Assembly: GCA_964016885.1 (NCBI GenBank)
Contig: OZ024740.1
Span: 4,244,336-4,308,335 of the forward strand
From: Eledone cirrhosa
Lineage: Eukaryota; Mollusca; Cephalopoda; Octopoda; Eledonidae
Length of the DNA stretch: 64,000 nt
Direction of reading: 5' to 3'
Positions 32,001-42,812 of the stretch are shown in pieces (position 1 is the first letter of the stretch; each line of letters opens with the position of its first letter). A program made the position numbers and the translations under genes. The notes under the pieces are model-generated. The model ran no database searches. It saw nothing but the letters and a program-made list of their open reading frames with translations, and was not told the DNA's origin.

Positions 32001-35000
32001 GTTAAAATACCTCACCCTCTTCCCATATTAAAATACCTCACCATCTTCCCATGTTAAAATACCTCACCATCTTCCCACATGTTAAAATACCTCACCATCT
32101 TCCCACATGTTAAAATACTTCACCATCTTCCCATGTTAAAATACCTCACCCTCTTCCCATGTTAAAATACCTCACCATCTTCCCATGTTAAAATACCTCA
32201 CCATCTTCCCATGTTAAAATACCTCACCATCTTCCCATGTTAAAATACCTCACCATCTTCCCACATGTTAAAATACCTCACCATCTTCCCACATGTTAAA
32301 ATACCTCACCCTCTTCCCATGTTAAAATACCTCACCATCTTCCCATGTTAAAATAACCTCACCATCTTCCCATGTTAAAATAACCTCACCATCTTCCCAT
32401 GTTAAAATACCTCACCATCTTCCCATGTTAAAATACCTCACCATCTTCCCACATGTTAAAATACCTCACCATCTTCCCACATGTTAAAATACCTCACCAT
32501 CTTCCCACATGTTAAAATACTTCACCATCTCCCATGTTAAAATACCTCACCCTCTTCCCATGTTAAAATACCTCACCCTCTTCCCATGTTAAAATACCTC
32601 ACCATCTTCCCATGTTAAAATACCTCACCATCTTCCCATGTTAAAATACCTCACCATCTTCCCACATGTTAAAATACCTCACCATCTTCCCACATGTTAA
32701 AATACCTCACCCTCTTCCCATGTTAAAATACCTCACCATCTTCCCATGTTAAAATACCTCACCATCTTCCCATGTTAAAATAACCTCACCATCTTCCCAT
32801 ATTAAAATACCTCACCATCTTCCCATGTTAAAATACCTCACCATCTTCCTACATGTTAAAATACCTCACCATCTTCCCACATGTTAAAATACTTCACCAT
32901 CTTCCCATGTTAAAATACCTCACCATCTTCCCATGTTAAAATACCTCACCATCTTCCCATGTTAAAATACCTCACCATCTTCCCATGTTAAAATACCTCA
33001 CCATCTTCCCATGTTAAAATACCTCACCATCTTCCCACATGTTAAAATACCTCACCATCTTCCCACATGTTAAAATACCTCACCCTCTTCCCATGTTAAA
33101 ATACCTCACCATCTTCCCATGTTAAAATACCTCACCATCTTCCCATGTTAAAATAACCTCACCATCTTCCCATGTTAAAATACCTCACCATCTTCCCATG
33201 TTAAAATACCTCACCATCTTCCCACATGTTAAAATACCTCACCATCTTCCCACATGTTAAAATACTTCACCATCTTCCCATGTTAAAATACCTCACCCTC
33301 TTCCCATGTTAAAATACCTCACCCTCTTCCCATGTTAAAATACCTCACCATCTTCCCATGTTAAAATACCTCACCATCTTCCCACATGTTAAAATACCTC
33401 ACCATCTTCCCACATGTTAAAATACCTCACCCTCTTCCCATGTTAAAATACCTCACCATCTTCCCATGTTAAAATACCTCACCATCTTCCCATGTTAAAA
33501 TAACCTCACCATCTTCCCATGTTAAAATACCTCACCATCTTCCCACATGTTAAAATACTTCACCATCTCCCATGTTAAAATACCTCACCCTCTTCCCATG
33601 TTATAATACCTCACCCTCTTCCCATGTTAAAATACCTCACCATCTTCCCATGTTAAAATACCTCACCATCTTCCCATGTTAAAATACCTCACCATCTTCC
33701 CACATGTTAAAATACCTCACCATCTTCCCACATGTTAAAATACCTCACCCTCTTCCCATGTTAAAATACCTCACCATCTTCCCACGTTAAAATACCTCAC
33801 CATCTTCCCATGTTAAAATAACCTCACCATCTTCCCATATTAAAATACCTCACCATCTTCCCATGTTAAAATACCTCACCATCTTCCCACATGTTAAAAT
33901 ACCTCACCATCTTCCCACATGTTAAAATACTTCACCATCTTCCCATGTTAAAATACCTCACCCTCTTCCCATGTTAAAATACCTCACCATCTTCCCATGT
34001 TAAAATACCTCACCATCTTCCCATGTTAAAATACCTCACCATCTTCCCATGTTAAAATACCTCACCATCTTCCCACATGTTAAAATACCTCACCATCTTC
34101 CCACATGTTAAAATACCTCACCCTCTTCCCATGTTAAAATACCTCACCATCTTCCCATGTTAAAATACCTCACCATCTTCCCATGTTAAAATAACCTCAC
34201 CATCTTCCCATGTTAAAATACCTCACCATCTTCCCATGTTAAAATACCTCACCATCTTCCCACATGTTAAAATACCTCACCATCTTCCCACATGTTAAAA
34301 TACTTCACCATCTTCCCATGTTAAAATACCTCACCCTCTTCCCATGTTAAAATACCTCACCCTCTTCCCATGTTAAAATACCTCACCATCTTCCCATGTT
34401 AAAATACCTCACCATCTTCCCACATGTTAAAATACCTCACCATCTTCCCACATGTTAAAATACCTCACCCTCTTCCCATGTTAAAATACCTCACCATCTT
34501 CCCATGTTAAAATACCTCACCATCTTCCCATGTTAAAATAACCTCACCATCTTCCCATGTTAAAATACCTCACCATCTTCCCATGTTAAAATACCTCACC
34601 ATCTTCCCATGTTAAAATAACCTCACCATCTTCCGATGTTAAAATACCTCACCATCTTCCCATGTTAAAATACCTCACCATCTTCCCATGTTAAAATAAC
34701 CTCACCATCTTCCCATGTTAAAATACCTCACCATCTTCCCACATGTTAAAATACTTCACCATCTCCCATGTTAAAATACCTCACCCTCTTCCCATGTTAT
34801 AATACCTCACCCTCTTCCCATGTTAAAATACCTCACCATCTTCCCATGTTAAAATACCTCACCATCTTCCCATGTTAAAATACCTCACCATCTTCCCACA
34901 TGTTAAAATACCTCACCATCTTCCCACATGTTAAAATACCTCACCCTCTTCCCATGTTAAAATACCTCACCATCTTCCCACGTTAAAATACCTCACCATC

Positions 35001-36205
35001 TTCCCATGTTAAAATAACCTCACCATCTTCCCATATTAAAATACCTCACCATCTTCCCATGTTAAAATACCTCACCATCTTCCCACATGTTAAAATACCT
35101 CACCATCTTCCCACATGTTAAAATACTTCACCATCTTCCCATGTTAAAATACCTCACCCTCTTCCCATGTTAAAATACCTCACCATCTTCCCATGTTAAA
35201 ATACCTCACCATCTTCCCATGTTAAAATACCTCACCATCTTCCCATGTTAAAATACCTCACCATCTTCCCACATGTTAAAATACCTCACCATCTTCCCAC
35301 ATGTTAAAATACCTCACCCTCTTCCCATGTTAAAATACCTCACCATCTTCCCATGTTAAAATACCTCACCATCTTCCCATGTTAAAATAACCTCACCATC
35401 TTCCCATGTTAAAATACCTCACCATCTTCCCATGTTAAAATACCTCACCATCTTCCCACATGTTAAAATACCTCACCATCTTCCCACATGTTAAAATACT
35501 TCACCATCTTCCCATGTTAAAATACCTCACCCTCTTCCCATGTTAAAATACCTCACCCTCTTCCCATGTTAAAATACCTCACCATCTTCCCATGTTAAAA
35601 TACCTCACCATCTTCCCACATGTTAAAATACCTCACCATCTTCCCACATGTTAAAATACCTCACCCTCTTCCCATGTTAAAATACCTCACCATCTTCCCA
35701 TGTTAAAATACCTCACCATCTTCCCATGTTAAAATAACCTCACCATCTTCCCATGTTAAAATACCTCACCATCTTCCCATGTTAAAATACCTCACCATCT
35801 TCCCATGTTAAAATAACCTCACCATCTTCCGATGTTAAAATACCTCACCATCTTCCCATGTTAAAATACCTCACCATCTTCCCATGTTAAAATAACCTCA
35901 CCATCTTCCCATGTTAAAATACCTCACCATCTTCCCATGTTAAAATACCTCACCATCTTCCCATGTTAAAATACCTCACCATCTTCCCATGTTAAAATAA
36001 CCTCACCATCTTCCCATGTTAAAATACCTCACCATCTTCCCATGTTAAAATACCTCACCATCTTCCCATGTTAAAATAACCTCACCATCTTCCCATGTTA
36101 AAATACCTCACCATCTTCCCATGTTAAAATAACCTCACCATCTTCCCATGTTAAAATACCTCACCATCTTCCCATGTTAAAATAACCTCACCATCTTCCC
36201 AATCA
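29100..36205. repeat. 26/28-bp satellite array (about 265 units)
   Basis: About 7.1 kb. The unit is CCTCACCATCTTCCCATG followed by TTAAAATA (26 bp). A 28-bp form has CCCACATG in place of CCCATG, and a 27-bp form has AAAATAACCTC. Minor variants include CCCTCTTCC, TACTTCACC, GTTATAATATC and CACCATCTCCC. The first about 250 bp are degenerate (CACCATGTTGAGTTACC) and the interior is very uniform. A long-range period of about 1,196 bp is visible in the last part (see findings). The end is sharp at CCATCTTCCCAATC. Confidence 0.96.
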
Positions 36206-36301
36206 TGTAGACATTCCTTGTAGTATACTATTATTGATGATCAGAAATAATGATAACAAATGATTGATCAACCAATCAATCAAAAAATCAGTCAGTCGGT
36301 A
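36206..36301. other. Short unassigned spacer
   Basis: About 95 bp between the satellite and a GTAT microsatellite, with repeated ATCAATCAA/CAGTCAGT motifs. Nothing recognised. Confidence 0.4.
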
Positions 36302-36373
36302 TATATATATGTATGTATATATGTATGTAAGTATGTATGTATGTATGTATGTATGTATGTATGTATGTATGTA
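36302..36373. repeat. (GTAT)n microsatellite
   Basis: TATATATGTATG grading into perfect GTAT repeats that run directly into the LINE 3' fragment at 36374. It may be the tail of an earlier LINE insertion of the same family. Confidence 0.9.
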
Positions 36374-36543
36374 CCACTCGTTCAGCGCATCCGTAGGGGT
36401 TCTCCTACATGGATATAAAGTAGTGGACGTACTCGAAAACGAGTTGGCAGCCACCATGTATGTATGTATGTATGTATGTATGTATGTATGTATGTATGTG
36501 TGTGTGTGTGTATGTGTGTGTGTATGTATGTATGTATGTATGA
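36374..36543 (+). mobile_element. RTE-like LINE 3' end (84 bp) with (TATG)n tail
   Basis: 36374-36457 matches the 3' end at 42411-42494. It has CGTTCAGCGCAT (last codons of the zinc-finger ORF), GTAGG-GGTTCT-CCTAC (hairpin), GATATAAAGTAGTGG, and the stem-loop ACTCG-AAAA-CGAGT at 36431-36444, then TTGGCAGCCACCATG and a TATG microsatellite (36458-36543) that includes a TG-rich stretch. It is truncated at 5' just before the stop codon of the lost ORF. Confidence 0.85.
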
Positions 36544-36936
36544 GGGAGCTTATAGATAGGACAACACACGCTGTCTTTTCGTGGGGTAAGTTTTTAATTA
36601 ATTTTTGTATTCTGAAACATCAAAATACAACAATTTGTTGGTCAGTGGACTCGGGAATGTCACGACCGAAGTTTGTGGAAGTTACACAAATATTTTAGTA
36701 TATTTTAGCAGAGCAATCCTTATTTATATTTTACATTTTACATTTACTTACATCTCAATATAACATGGCTAAAATTCAAATTTTGCAAAGAGAAGAAAAC
36801 GGTCAAATGAATTAGATACATCGCACTCTCCCCCGCCACCACAATAACTTCTACACTCTCTCCCCACCATCACATGTCATTACCCTATCTACACTAAAGT
36901 CATCGACCTGTTGTCAAACTCTTTACTCTCTGTTGA
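36544..36936. other. Unassigned AT-rich DNA
   Basis: About 390 bp without a supported ORF, tandem repeat or recognised mobile element. Confidence 0.4.
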
Positions 36937-36941
36937 ATGTG

Positions 36942-36974
<33 letters not shown>

Positions 36975-37262
36975 ATATACATCACTCAGTCAAACGACCA
37001 GATTTCAACCCCAACATCTACAACAACAACACCGGCACTAATGTTTACAGCAACAACAGCTTCAGAATGAACTGAAATGAACATTTACAACAACAACAAC
37101 AACAGCGGCATCAAAAGATTAAAAAAAAACAAAAAAAAACTCAAAATAACAAAACACACACAGACACACACACGCACACAACACAACAACAACATCAACT
37201 GCCACTGCCACCACCACCACCACCACCACCGCCACCGCCGCCGCCATCACCATCACCAGCGA
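36937..37262. repeat. Cluster of simple repeats
   Basis: (TA)n with TG ends near 36940-36975, CAACAA-rich segments near 37015-37100, ACACAC near 37155-37180, and CAC/CCG trinucleotide repeats near 37200-37260 (CCACCACCACCACC). Short open frames here encode runs of Asn or His and are not gene-like. Confidence 0.85.
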
Positions 37263-37289
37263 CCGGGCCTTAAGAAAACAACTTTAATA

Positions 37290-37440
37290 ATAATTTTTCT
37301 GCTTTTGGCAGGGATCCAGCGACTGGCCCAGCGCATCACTGGTACTCTCTTTTGTTGACTCCGTGGGGATGAAAGGCAAGGTTGACCTCGGCGGGATTTG
37401 AGCTCAGAACGTGGAGGGCCGTGACTCTATGCTGTAAAGC
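37290..37440 (-). mobile_element. tRNA-derived SINE, reverse orientation
   Basis: Read on the minus strand: ACGTTCTGAGCTCAAATCCC, GCCGAGGTCAACCTTGCC, TTTCATCC, then CAGTGATGCGCTGGGCC, in the same order as the forward SINEs at 16212 and 16921. On the plus strand the key pieces are GATGAAAGGCAAGG and CCTCGGCGGGATTTGAGC. It is diverged. No clear target-site duplication. Confidence 0.75.
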
Positions 37441-37540
37441 AATTATAATAATACTGGACTGTAGTACGATTGGCTTCAACTATACAAACTCTTGAAAGTC
37501 AACAGTTGACATAATCTTGTAATCTTGTATCAGTAATGAC

Positions 37541-37547
37541 GGTAATG

Positions 37548-37614
<67 letters not shown>

Positions 37615-37735
37615 ATGTGTGTGTGTAAGTGAGTAGAGTAGCGTGTGTGTGTTTGTTTGTATGTATGAGTGTTGCTGTGTGCGCGCATATGTATGCGTGT
37701 GTGTGTACGTCGTACGTATAAGTGTCAATAAATGA
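37541..37735. repeat. (TA)n and TG-rich microsatellite
   Basis: A run of about 50 bases of pure AT dinucleotides at about 37555-37608, followed by GTGTATGTGTGTG-type sequence to about 37720. It lies directly upstream of the RTE-like LINE. Confidence 0.92.
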
Positions 37736-37763
37736 TTTTCATTTTTTTGCGCGCTCGCGAGCG

Positions 37764-38061
37764 GACATAGAAATAATCGGGCTGGATGCCCGATCGCGCA
37801 GTTAAACCACTGGGAGTGACGAACCCCTAGCCCTTGTCAGGGCATTCTTCTAGGAGAAGGCATCTCAGGAAACTGAGTTAACTCCGACATAAAACCTGCG
37901 GCTCAGTAGTTACCGATGATGTTGATCTTTTCTTCTTTTCGGGTTATAGCTACTGTCACTCAGAGAGTGGGATTGGCTCAGTGCACAGTCTTTCCTCACT
38001 TTAAAAATATTCGTCACGCACAGGCATTGCACGAGTGCATTAATAATTATTAATAGTGTAC

Positions 38062-38094
<33 letters not shown>

Positions 38095-38271
38095 TTTTTT
38101 TTTTTTTTTCCAATTCAATGATGTTCCAGAACAATATAAAAGAGATAATTGGCAATTTAGGTTCTGGAACAAAAAAGATCATTGGCAATAAGGGCAGGGG
38201 CCCCAGGTTATCACAGCCTGGGGCCCGCTCGTCATCGTGCCATTGTAATAGAGCCAAACAAGGCATTTAGT
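37764..38271 (+). promoter_or_regulatory. 5' UTR of the RTE-like LINE with several stems
   Basis: Inverted repeats in order: ATCGGGC-TGGAT-GCCCGAT near 37777-37795; CTTCT-AGG-AGAAG near 37848-37860; CTCAG-GAAA-CTGAG at 37864-37877 (GAAA tetraloop); CACTC-AGA-GAGTG at 37957-37969; and a 10-bp stem GGGCCCCAGG / CCTGGGGCCC at 38198-38207 and 38217-38226 just before the ORF. ATT repeats and a T run at about 38060-38110 look like a later insertion. An internal promoter is expected in a LINE leader but not visible. Confidence 0.6.
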
Positions 38272-41200
38272 CTTGGCTGCTAGAACGTACGGACGCTGCT
38301 TGACAGGGATTCCTTGGGGCGCCCTGAACGAAGGACCGCTCTTGTTGAAAAGGAGCTTCGACGTTACGATCTTGACATCGTGGCTTTATCTGAGACGAGG
38401 CTAGCTGGAGATGGTCATCTTACGGAATTTTGTGGAGAATATACATTCTTCTGGAAAGGAAGAGATGAAGGAACCAGAAGAGAGACTGGGGTAGGATTTG
38501 CTGTTAAGACTGTGCTTGTGAACAAATTAGAAGAATTCCCAGTAGGGATTAGTGAGTGTCTTATGTCCATGAGAGTTCCGCTGGACAAGGGAAGATATGC
38601 TACCCTGGTGAGTGTGTATGCTCCAACTATGAGTTCTGTCGATGAGGAAAAGGTGTCCTTTTACCATGCCTTGAAATGTGTTTTAAGAAATATCCCTCAG
38701 GCAGACAAAGTCATCGTGCTTGGTGACTTTAATGCTAGAGTGGGTAGGGATTTTAACACATGGAATGTAATCGGAAGGCATGGGATGGGAAAGTGTAACA
38801 GCAATGGTATGCTCCTGCTGCAGATGTGTGAGGAGCTGGATCTGTGTGTTACCAACACCATGTTCCAACAAAAGAACAAATTCAAAACCACATGGATGCA
38901 TCCTGCATCTAAGGAATGGCATCTTTTGGACTACGTCCTAGTCAGGATGCGTGACAGACAGGATGTGCAGTGTGTTCGTGTTCTTCGTGGAGCTGAGTGC
39001 TGGACGGACCACCGCCTGGTACGCGCAAAAGTGAAACTAATCACTAAACGTAAAATCCGGGCTCCTGGTGTTGCCCTGCCCAAAAGACTGAATGCTGCTC
39101 GTCTTAAGGATAAAAATGTGAAGAGGACATTGGAAGAAGAGATGCAGGATGCAGATCTTGGTGAGGATTGGCCGACCCTTAAAAAGTCGGTTTATGATGT
39201 AGGCAGGCGTGTTCTGGGATTGGCGCAGAGGAAACATCAGGACTGGTTTGATGAGAATGATGTACATATAGAAGACTTGTTGGCTGATAAGAGGCGTGCT
39301 CTGTCACGCTACTTGACGGCAAAACCACAGGAGAGGAATACTTTGCATGAGGAACTCAGGGATGTAAAATCACGTGTTAGGCGGAGTCTTTCTCAGATGA
39401 AGGATCAGTGGTGGAGTGAGAAGGCTGGTGAGATACAAACTGCGTCTGATTCCAATAACACAAAGCTGTTGTACAGTCTCTTGCGTGAGGTTTATGGACC
39501 GTCTTCTTCTCTGGTGACACCGCTTCGCAGCAAGGATGGCAAAGAACTTCTTCGTGACTCATAAGGAATTCTACGAAGGTGGCGAGAGCACTTTGATGAT
39601 CTTTTGAATCAGCCGTCTGTCGTCAGTGAAGATTTCCTCAATCTCATTCCAGAAAGTCCTGTGAAAGTAGCTCTCGCAGAACCTCCGACGCTTGTGGAGG
39701 TTGCAGTGGCTATTTCGAAGCTGAACAGTGGAAGATCTCCAGGTATGGATGGCATACATGCTGAGCTCCTACAATATGGTGGTGGGAGACTCCTGCAGCA
39801 TCTTCACTCTTTGTTTGGCAGGATATGGGCTAATGAATCCGTACCTGAGGACTGGAGAGATGCAGTACATTAGGTGATCTTGTACAAGGGAAAGGGTAAC
39901 AGGAACGATTGTGGGAACTACAGAGGTATATCATTGCTTTCTGTCGTAGGGAAAGTTTTATGTAGGGTGCTTCTGGACCGTCTGCTGACACACATTGCAG
40001 ATTGTGTTCTTCCTGAAAGTCAATCTGGTTTTCGTGCTGGACGCGGCACTACTGACATGATCTTCTCAGCTAGACAGCTCCAGGAGAAGTGCATGGAACA
40101 AGGCTTGGATCTGTATCAGGTTTTTGTCGATCTGACAAAAGCTTTCGATACTGTTAACAGAGATGCATTATGGAAGGTTCTCCAGAAACTTGGTTGCCCT
40201 GATAAGTTCCTTGCTTTAGTTAGGTCTTTCCATGACGACATGAAGGCTTGGTTAGTTAGGTCTTTCCATGACGACATGAAGGCTTGGGTTAATATCGGGG
40301 GTAACATGTCGGAGCCTATCTCAGTAAAAAATGGAGTGAAACAGGGGGATAATCCAGCACCGACCCTGTTTGCCATATACTTTGCAATGGTTTTCTGTAT
40401 TGCATTCAGGAATTGTGAGCATGGTGTTTACATCCGATATCGAACCTCAGGCAGCATATTTAACATCAGGCGCTTTGCTGCGAAGACAAAAGTATTTATA
40501 TCAATCATAAGAGATCTCTTGTATGCAGATGATTGCGATCTTGTAGCGCACACAGAGAGTGATATGCAGCACATTTTGAATGCATTTTCTGACGCTTGCA
40601 CTGCCCAAGGTCTGACTGTCAGTCTCAAGAAAACCGTCGTCATGTACCAACCTGCCCCTGGTAAGCAGTACACTGAACCAAACATCTATGTGTATGGCAA
40701 ACGACTTGGAGTGGTTGATCAGTTTGTCTACCTGGGAAGCACTCAATCGATACAGCAACCTTGACAGTGAAATCTCACTTAGGATTAGGAAAGCAAGTGA
40801 TGCTTTCGGAAAGCTAGAAAGGCGAAAGGCGACTCTGGGGTCGGCGAGACATATGCAGGAGGACAAAGGTAAAGGTGTACAGGGCATGTGTGCTCTCTTG
40901 TCTTCTTTATGCCTGCGAGACCTGGGTCACATATCGACACCACCTTAAGCAATTGGAGCGTTTCCATCAGATGTGTCTCAGACGGATCCATGGCGTTCAC
41001 TGGAGGGACCACATCAGTGATGTCGAGATTTTGGAAAGCTCTATGTGTGACAGTATAGAAGCTCTTGTGCTTAAGCAACGACTCCGTTGGAGTGGTCACC
41101 TTACCAGGATGAAGGATTCTAGAATACCAAAACAACTCTTTTATGGAGAGTTGGTTAAAGGAAAACGACCGCCACATAAACCAAAAAGGAGGTATACGGA

Positions 41201-41708
41201 TTCCTTGAAAGCCTCTCTGAAAGACGCTAACATCTCTGTTGATACATGGGAAAATATTGCTGCTGATCGTAATAAATGGAGAAAGACTGTATATGAGGGA
41301 AAAGTTGCCTTTGAGGCATCTCGAATCGCATACGAGAAAGTAAAGCGGGATGTGAGGAAGGGCATTGCTGTTGCACTTCCAGGCGGCGAGGGTCCTCCTA
41401 TGGTGCTGACATGCAGCGTCTGTGCGAGACTCTGCCTAAGCAAAGCTGGACTCGAAAGTCATCTTCGCAGTCATAAAGTAAGACCAGTGGTTGACTACCA
41501 GGCTGCTGTTGGAGATGCTACTCATCATGCTTGCCAAACATGTGGTAGAGAATGTAAATCAGCAGGAGGGCTCAAGCGACATGCAAAAGTACACGAACTC
41601 CAACCACAGCCGACTATTCCCAGTGAATGTTTTGGTTGCCGACTCTGTGCAAGACATTTTAGATCATTGGCTGGGCTAAAAAGCCACATTCGATCGCAGC
41701 GCTGTTAG
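38272..41708 (+). pseudogene. Endonuclease-reverse transcriptase-C2H2 ORF of the RTE-like LINE, broken
   Basis: Replication protein of the element, now inactive. The N-terminal endonuclease shows NVRTL, ALSETRL, VYAPT, GDFNAR, LDYVLVR and WTDHRLV; the RT shows SPGMDGIHAELL, YRGISLLS, FVDLTKAFDT, GVKQGD and LLYADD (YADD at 40522-40533). Then come YLGST, RACVLSCLLYACETW, LRWSGHLTRM and three C2H2-type fingers (from 41412, 41532 and 41637). Lesions: TAG at 38281 where Trp is expected (GC*NVRTL); TAA at 39562-39564; TAG at 39871-39873; an in-frame 36-bp tandem duplication near 40216-40287 (LVRSFHDDMKAW twice); loss of about two bases near 40742; and a 7-bp duplication GAAAGGC at 40817-40830. The last finger has Cys where the final His is expected. 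Confidence 0.88.
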
Positions 41709-41836
41709 TTGCTATCGTGTGTGTGTAGATATGCTTATGTGTGTGCGTGTATGTGTATATGTATATGTATATTATTATTGTTAATATCGTTATTATTATT
41801 GTTGTTATTATTATTATTATTATTGTTATTAATGTA

Positions 41837-41867
<31 letters not shown>

Positions 41868-42195
41868 ATGTATGTGTGTATGTATATATATATGTATATA
41901 TATATGTATGTATGTGTATATATATATATATTTTTCTTTCTTTTTGTAATTTTTATGATCTTTTTTAATTATTTATTAAATTTTTTTTTCTTCTCGTGCA
42001 ATGGCCATACTCGATAACGAGGGGGCAGCCATCAAGTATGTCGGTATGTATGTATGTATGTATTAAGTATGTATGTATGTTGTTATATATGTATGTATGT
42101 ATGTATGTTGGTATATATGTATGTATGTATGTATGTTGGTATGTATGTATGCAAGTATGTTGGTATGTATGTATGTATGTTGGTATGTATGTATG
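41709..42195 (+). repeat. Microsatellite-filled 3' UTR and tail of the RTE-like LINE
   Basis: TGTG/TATG, TTATTATTG and T-rich runs (41709-41995), then the LINE 3' terminal module GCCATACTCGATAACGAG with GGGGCAGCCATC, then TATG repeats interrupted by TTGG. The derivative at 42411 needs only about 35 bases between stop and stem-loop; here there are about 300, so the microsatellites look like later expansion. Confidence 0.75.
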
Positions 42196-42756
42196 TAGTC
42201 AGTCCCACTCTCTTGGTTAAGAGAGTGCCACTGGCTTTGTGCAGTGCCTTTGCTCACTATAAAAGCTTCACAGCACAGGCATTGCTTTATATCTGGAGAT
42301 CTCTATGCACTTGTCATCACATACCATGGGCCCAGCACTATGTGTCAATAATTGTCACAAGTCTAGTGTTTGTAACAGAGTTTTCAGGTCGCTGGCTGGA
42401 TTAAAAAGTCACATCCGTTCAGCGCATATGTAGGGGTTCTCCTACATGGATATAAAGTAGTGGCCGTACTCGAAAACGAGTTGGCAGCCACCATGTATGT
42501 ATGTATGTATGTATGTATGTATGTATGTATGTATGTATGTATGTATGTCGGATTATATGTATGTATGAACGTATGTCGGTATATATGTATGTATGTATGC
42601 TGGTATATATGTATGTATGTATGTTGGTATATATGTATGTATATATGCATGTATGTATGTTGGTATGTATGTATGCAAGTATGTTGGTATGTAAGTAGGT
42701 ATGTCAGTATGTAAGTATGTATATACATGTATACATGTGTATGTATAAGAACGGAG
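42196..42756 (+). mobile_element. Internally deleted (half-LINE) derivative with (TATG)n tail
   Basis: 42196-42300 resembles the end of the LINE 5' UTR: hairpin CACTCTCTT-GGTT-AAGAGAGTG at 42206-42227, then GGCTTTGTGCAGTGCC, CTCACTATAAAAG and CAGCACAGGCATTGC, against GGCTCAGTGCACAGTC, CTCACTTTAAAAA and CACGCACAGGCATTGC at about 37973-38030. About 42355-42433 then encodes the LINE C-terminus (CNRVFRSLAGLKSHIRSAHM and stop), followed by the 3' UTR hairpins (stem-loop ACTCG-AAAA-CGAGT at 42468-42481) and TATG repeats to about 42756. Endonuclease and RT are absent, so the element must be non-autonomous. Confidence 0.75.
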
Positions 42757-42812
42757 ACATAGAAATATTTGGGCTGGATACACGATCGCGTGGTTATACC
42801 ACCGGGACTGTC
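42757..42812 (+). mobile_element. 5' end fragment of another RTE-like LINE
   Basis: GGAGACATAGAAATATTTGG, GCTGGAT, ACGATCGCG and ACCACCGGGA parallel the LINE 5' end at 37764-37818. A short stem GTGGT-TAT-ACCAC is present. The fragment follows the TATG tail of the previous element directly and gives way to the 23-bp satellite after about 56 bases. Confidence 0.75.

Larger units (their letters stand above)
37764..42195 (+). mobile_element. RTE-like (CFDP2-like) LINE with C2H2 zinc fingers, decayed
   Basis: A nearly complete non-LTR element. The 5' end (GGACATAGAAATAATCGGG) is recognised because the same sequence recurs at 42757 as another 5' end. It has a long structured 5' UTR, one ORF region (about 38272-41708) with endonuclease, RT and C2H2 fingers, a 3' UTR invaded by microsatellites, a stem-loop (CTCG-ATAA-CGAG, 42010-42021) and a TATG-rich tail (about 42034-42195). 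At least six disabling or length changes are visible in the ORF. The protein resembles the widespread 'craniofacial development protein 2-like' LINE ORFs; I place it near RTE by recalled motifs only. Confidence 0.88.

Noticed and set aside
17073..36205. Possible CRISPR-like arrays
   Set aside because: Repeats are directly contiguous with no unique spacers, and the window is eukaryotic.
36302..36543. Telomeric repeat
   Set aside because: The repeat is GTAT/TATG, not TTAGGG, and is explained by LINE tails.
37752..37763. Palindrome CGCTCGCGAGCG as a terminal feature of the RTE-like LINE
   Set aside because: The other 5' end at 42757 lacks it, so it is more likely flanking sequence.
41412..41708. 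A host C2H2 zinc-finger gene
   Set aside because: The fingers are in the same frame as the LINE RT and recur at the end of the half-LINE derivative.
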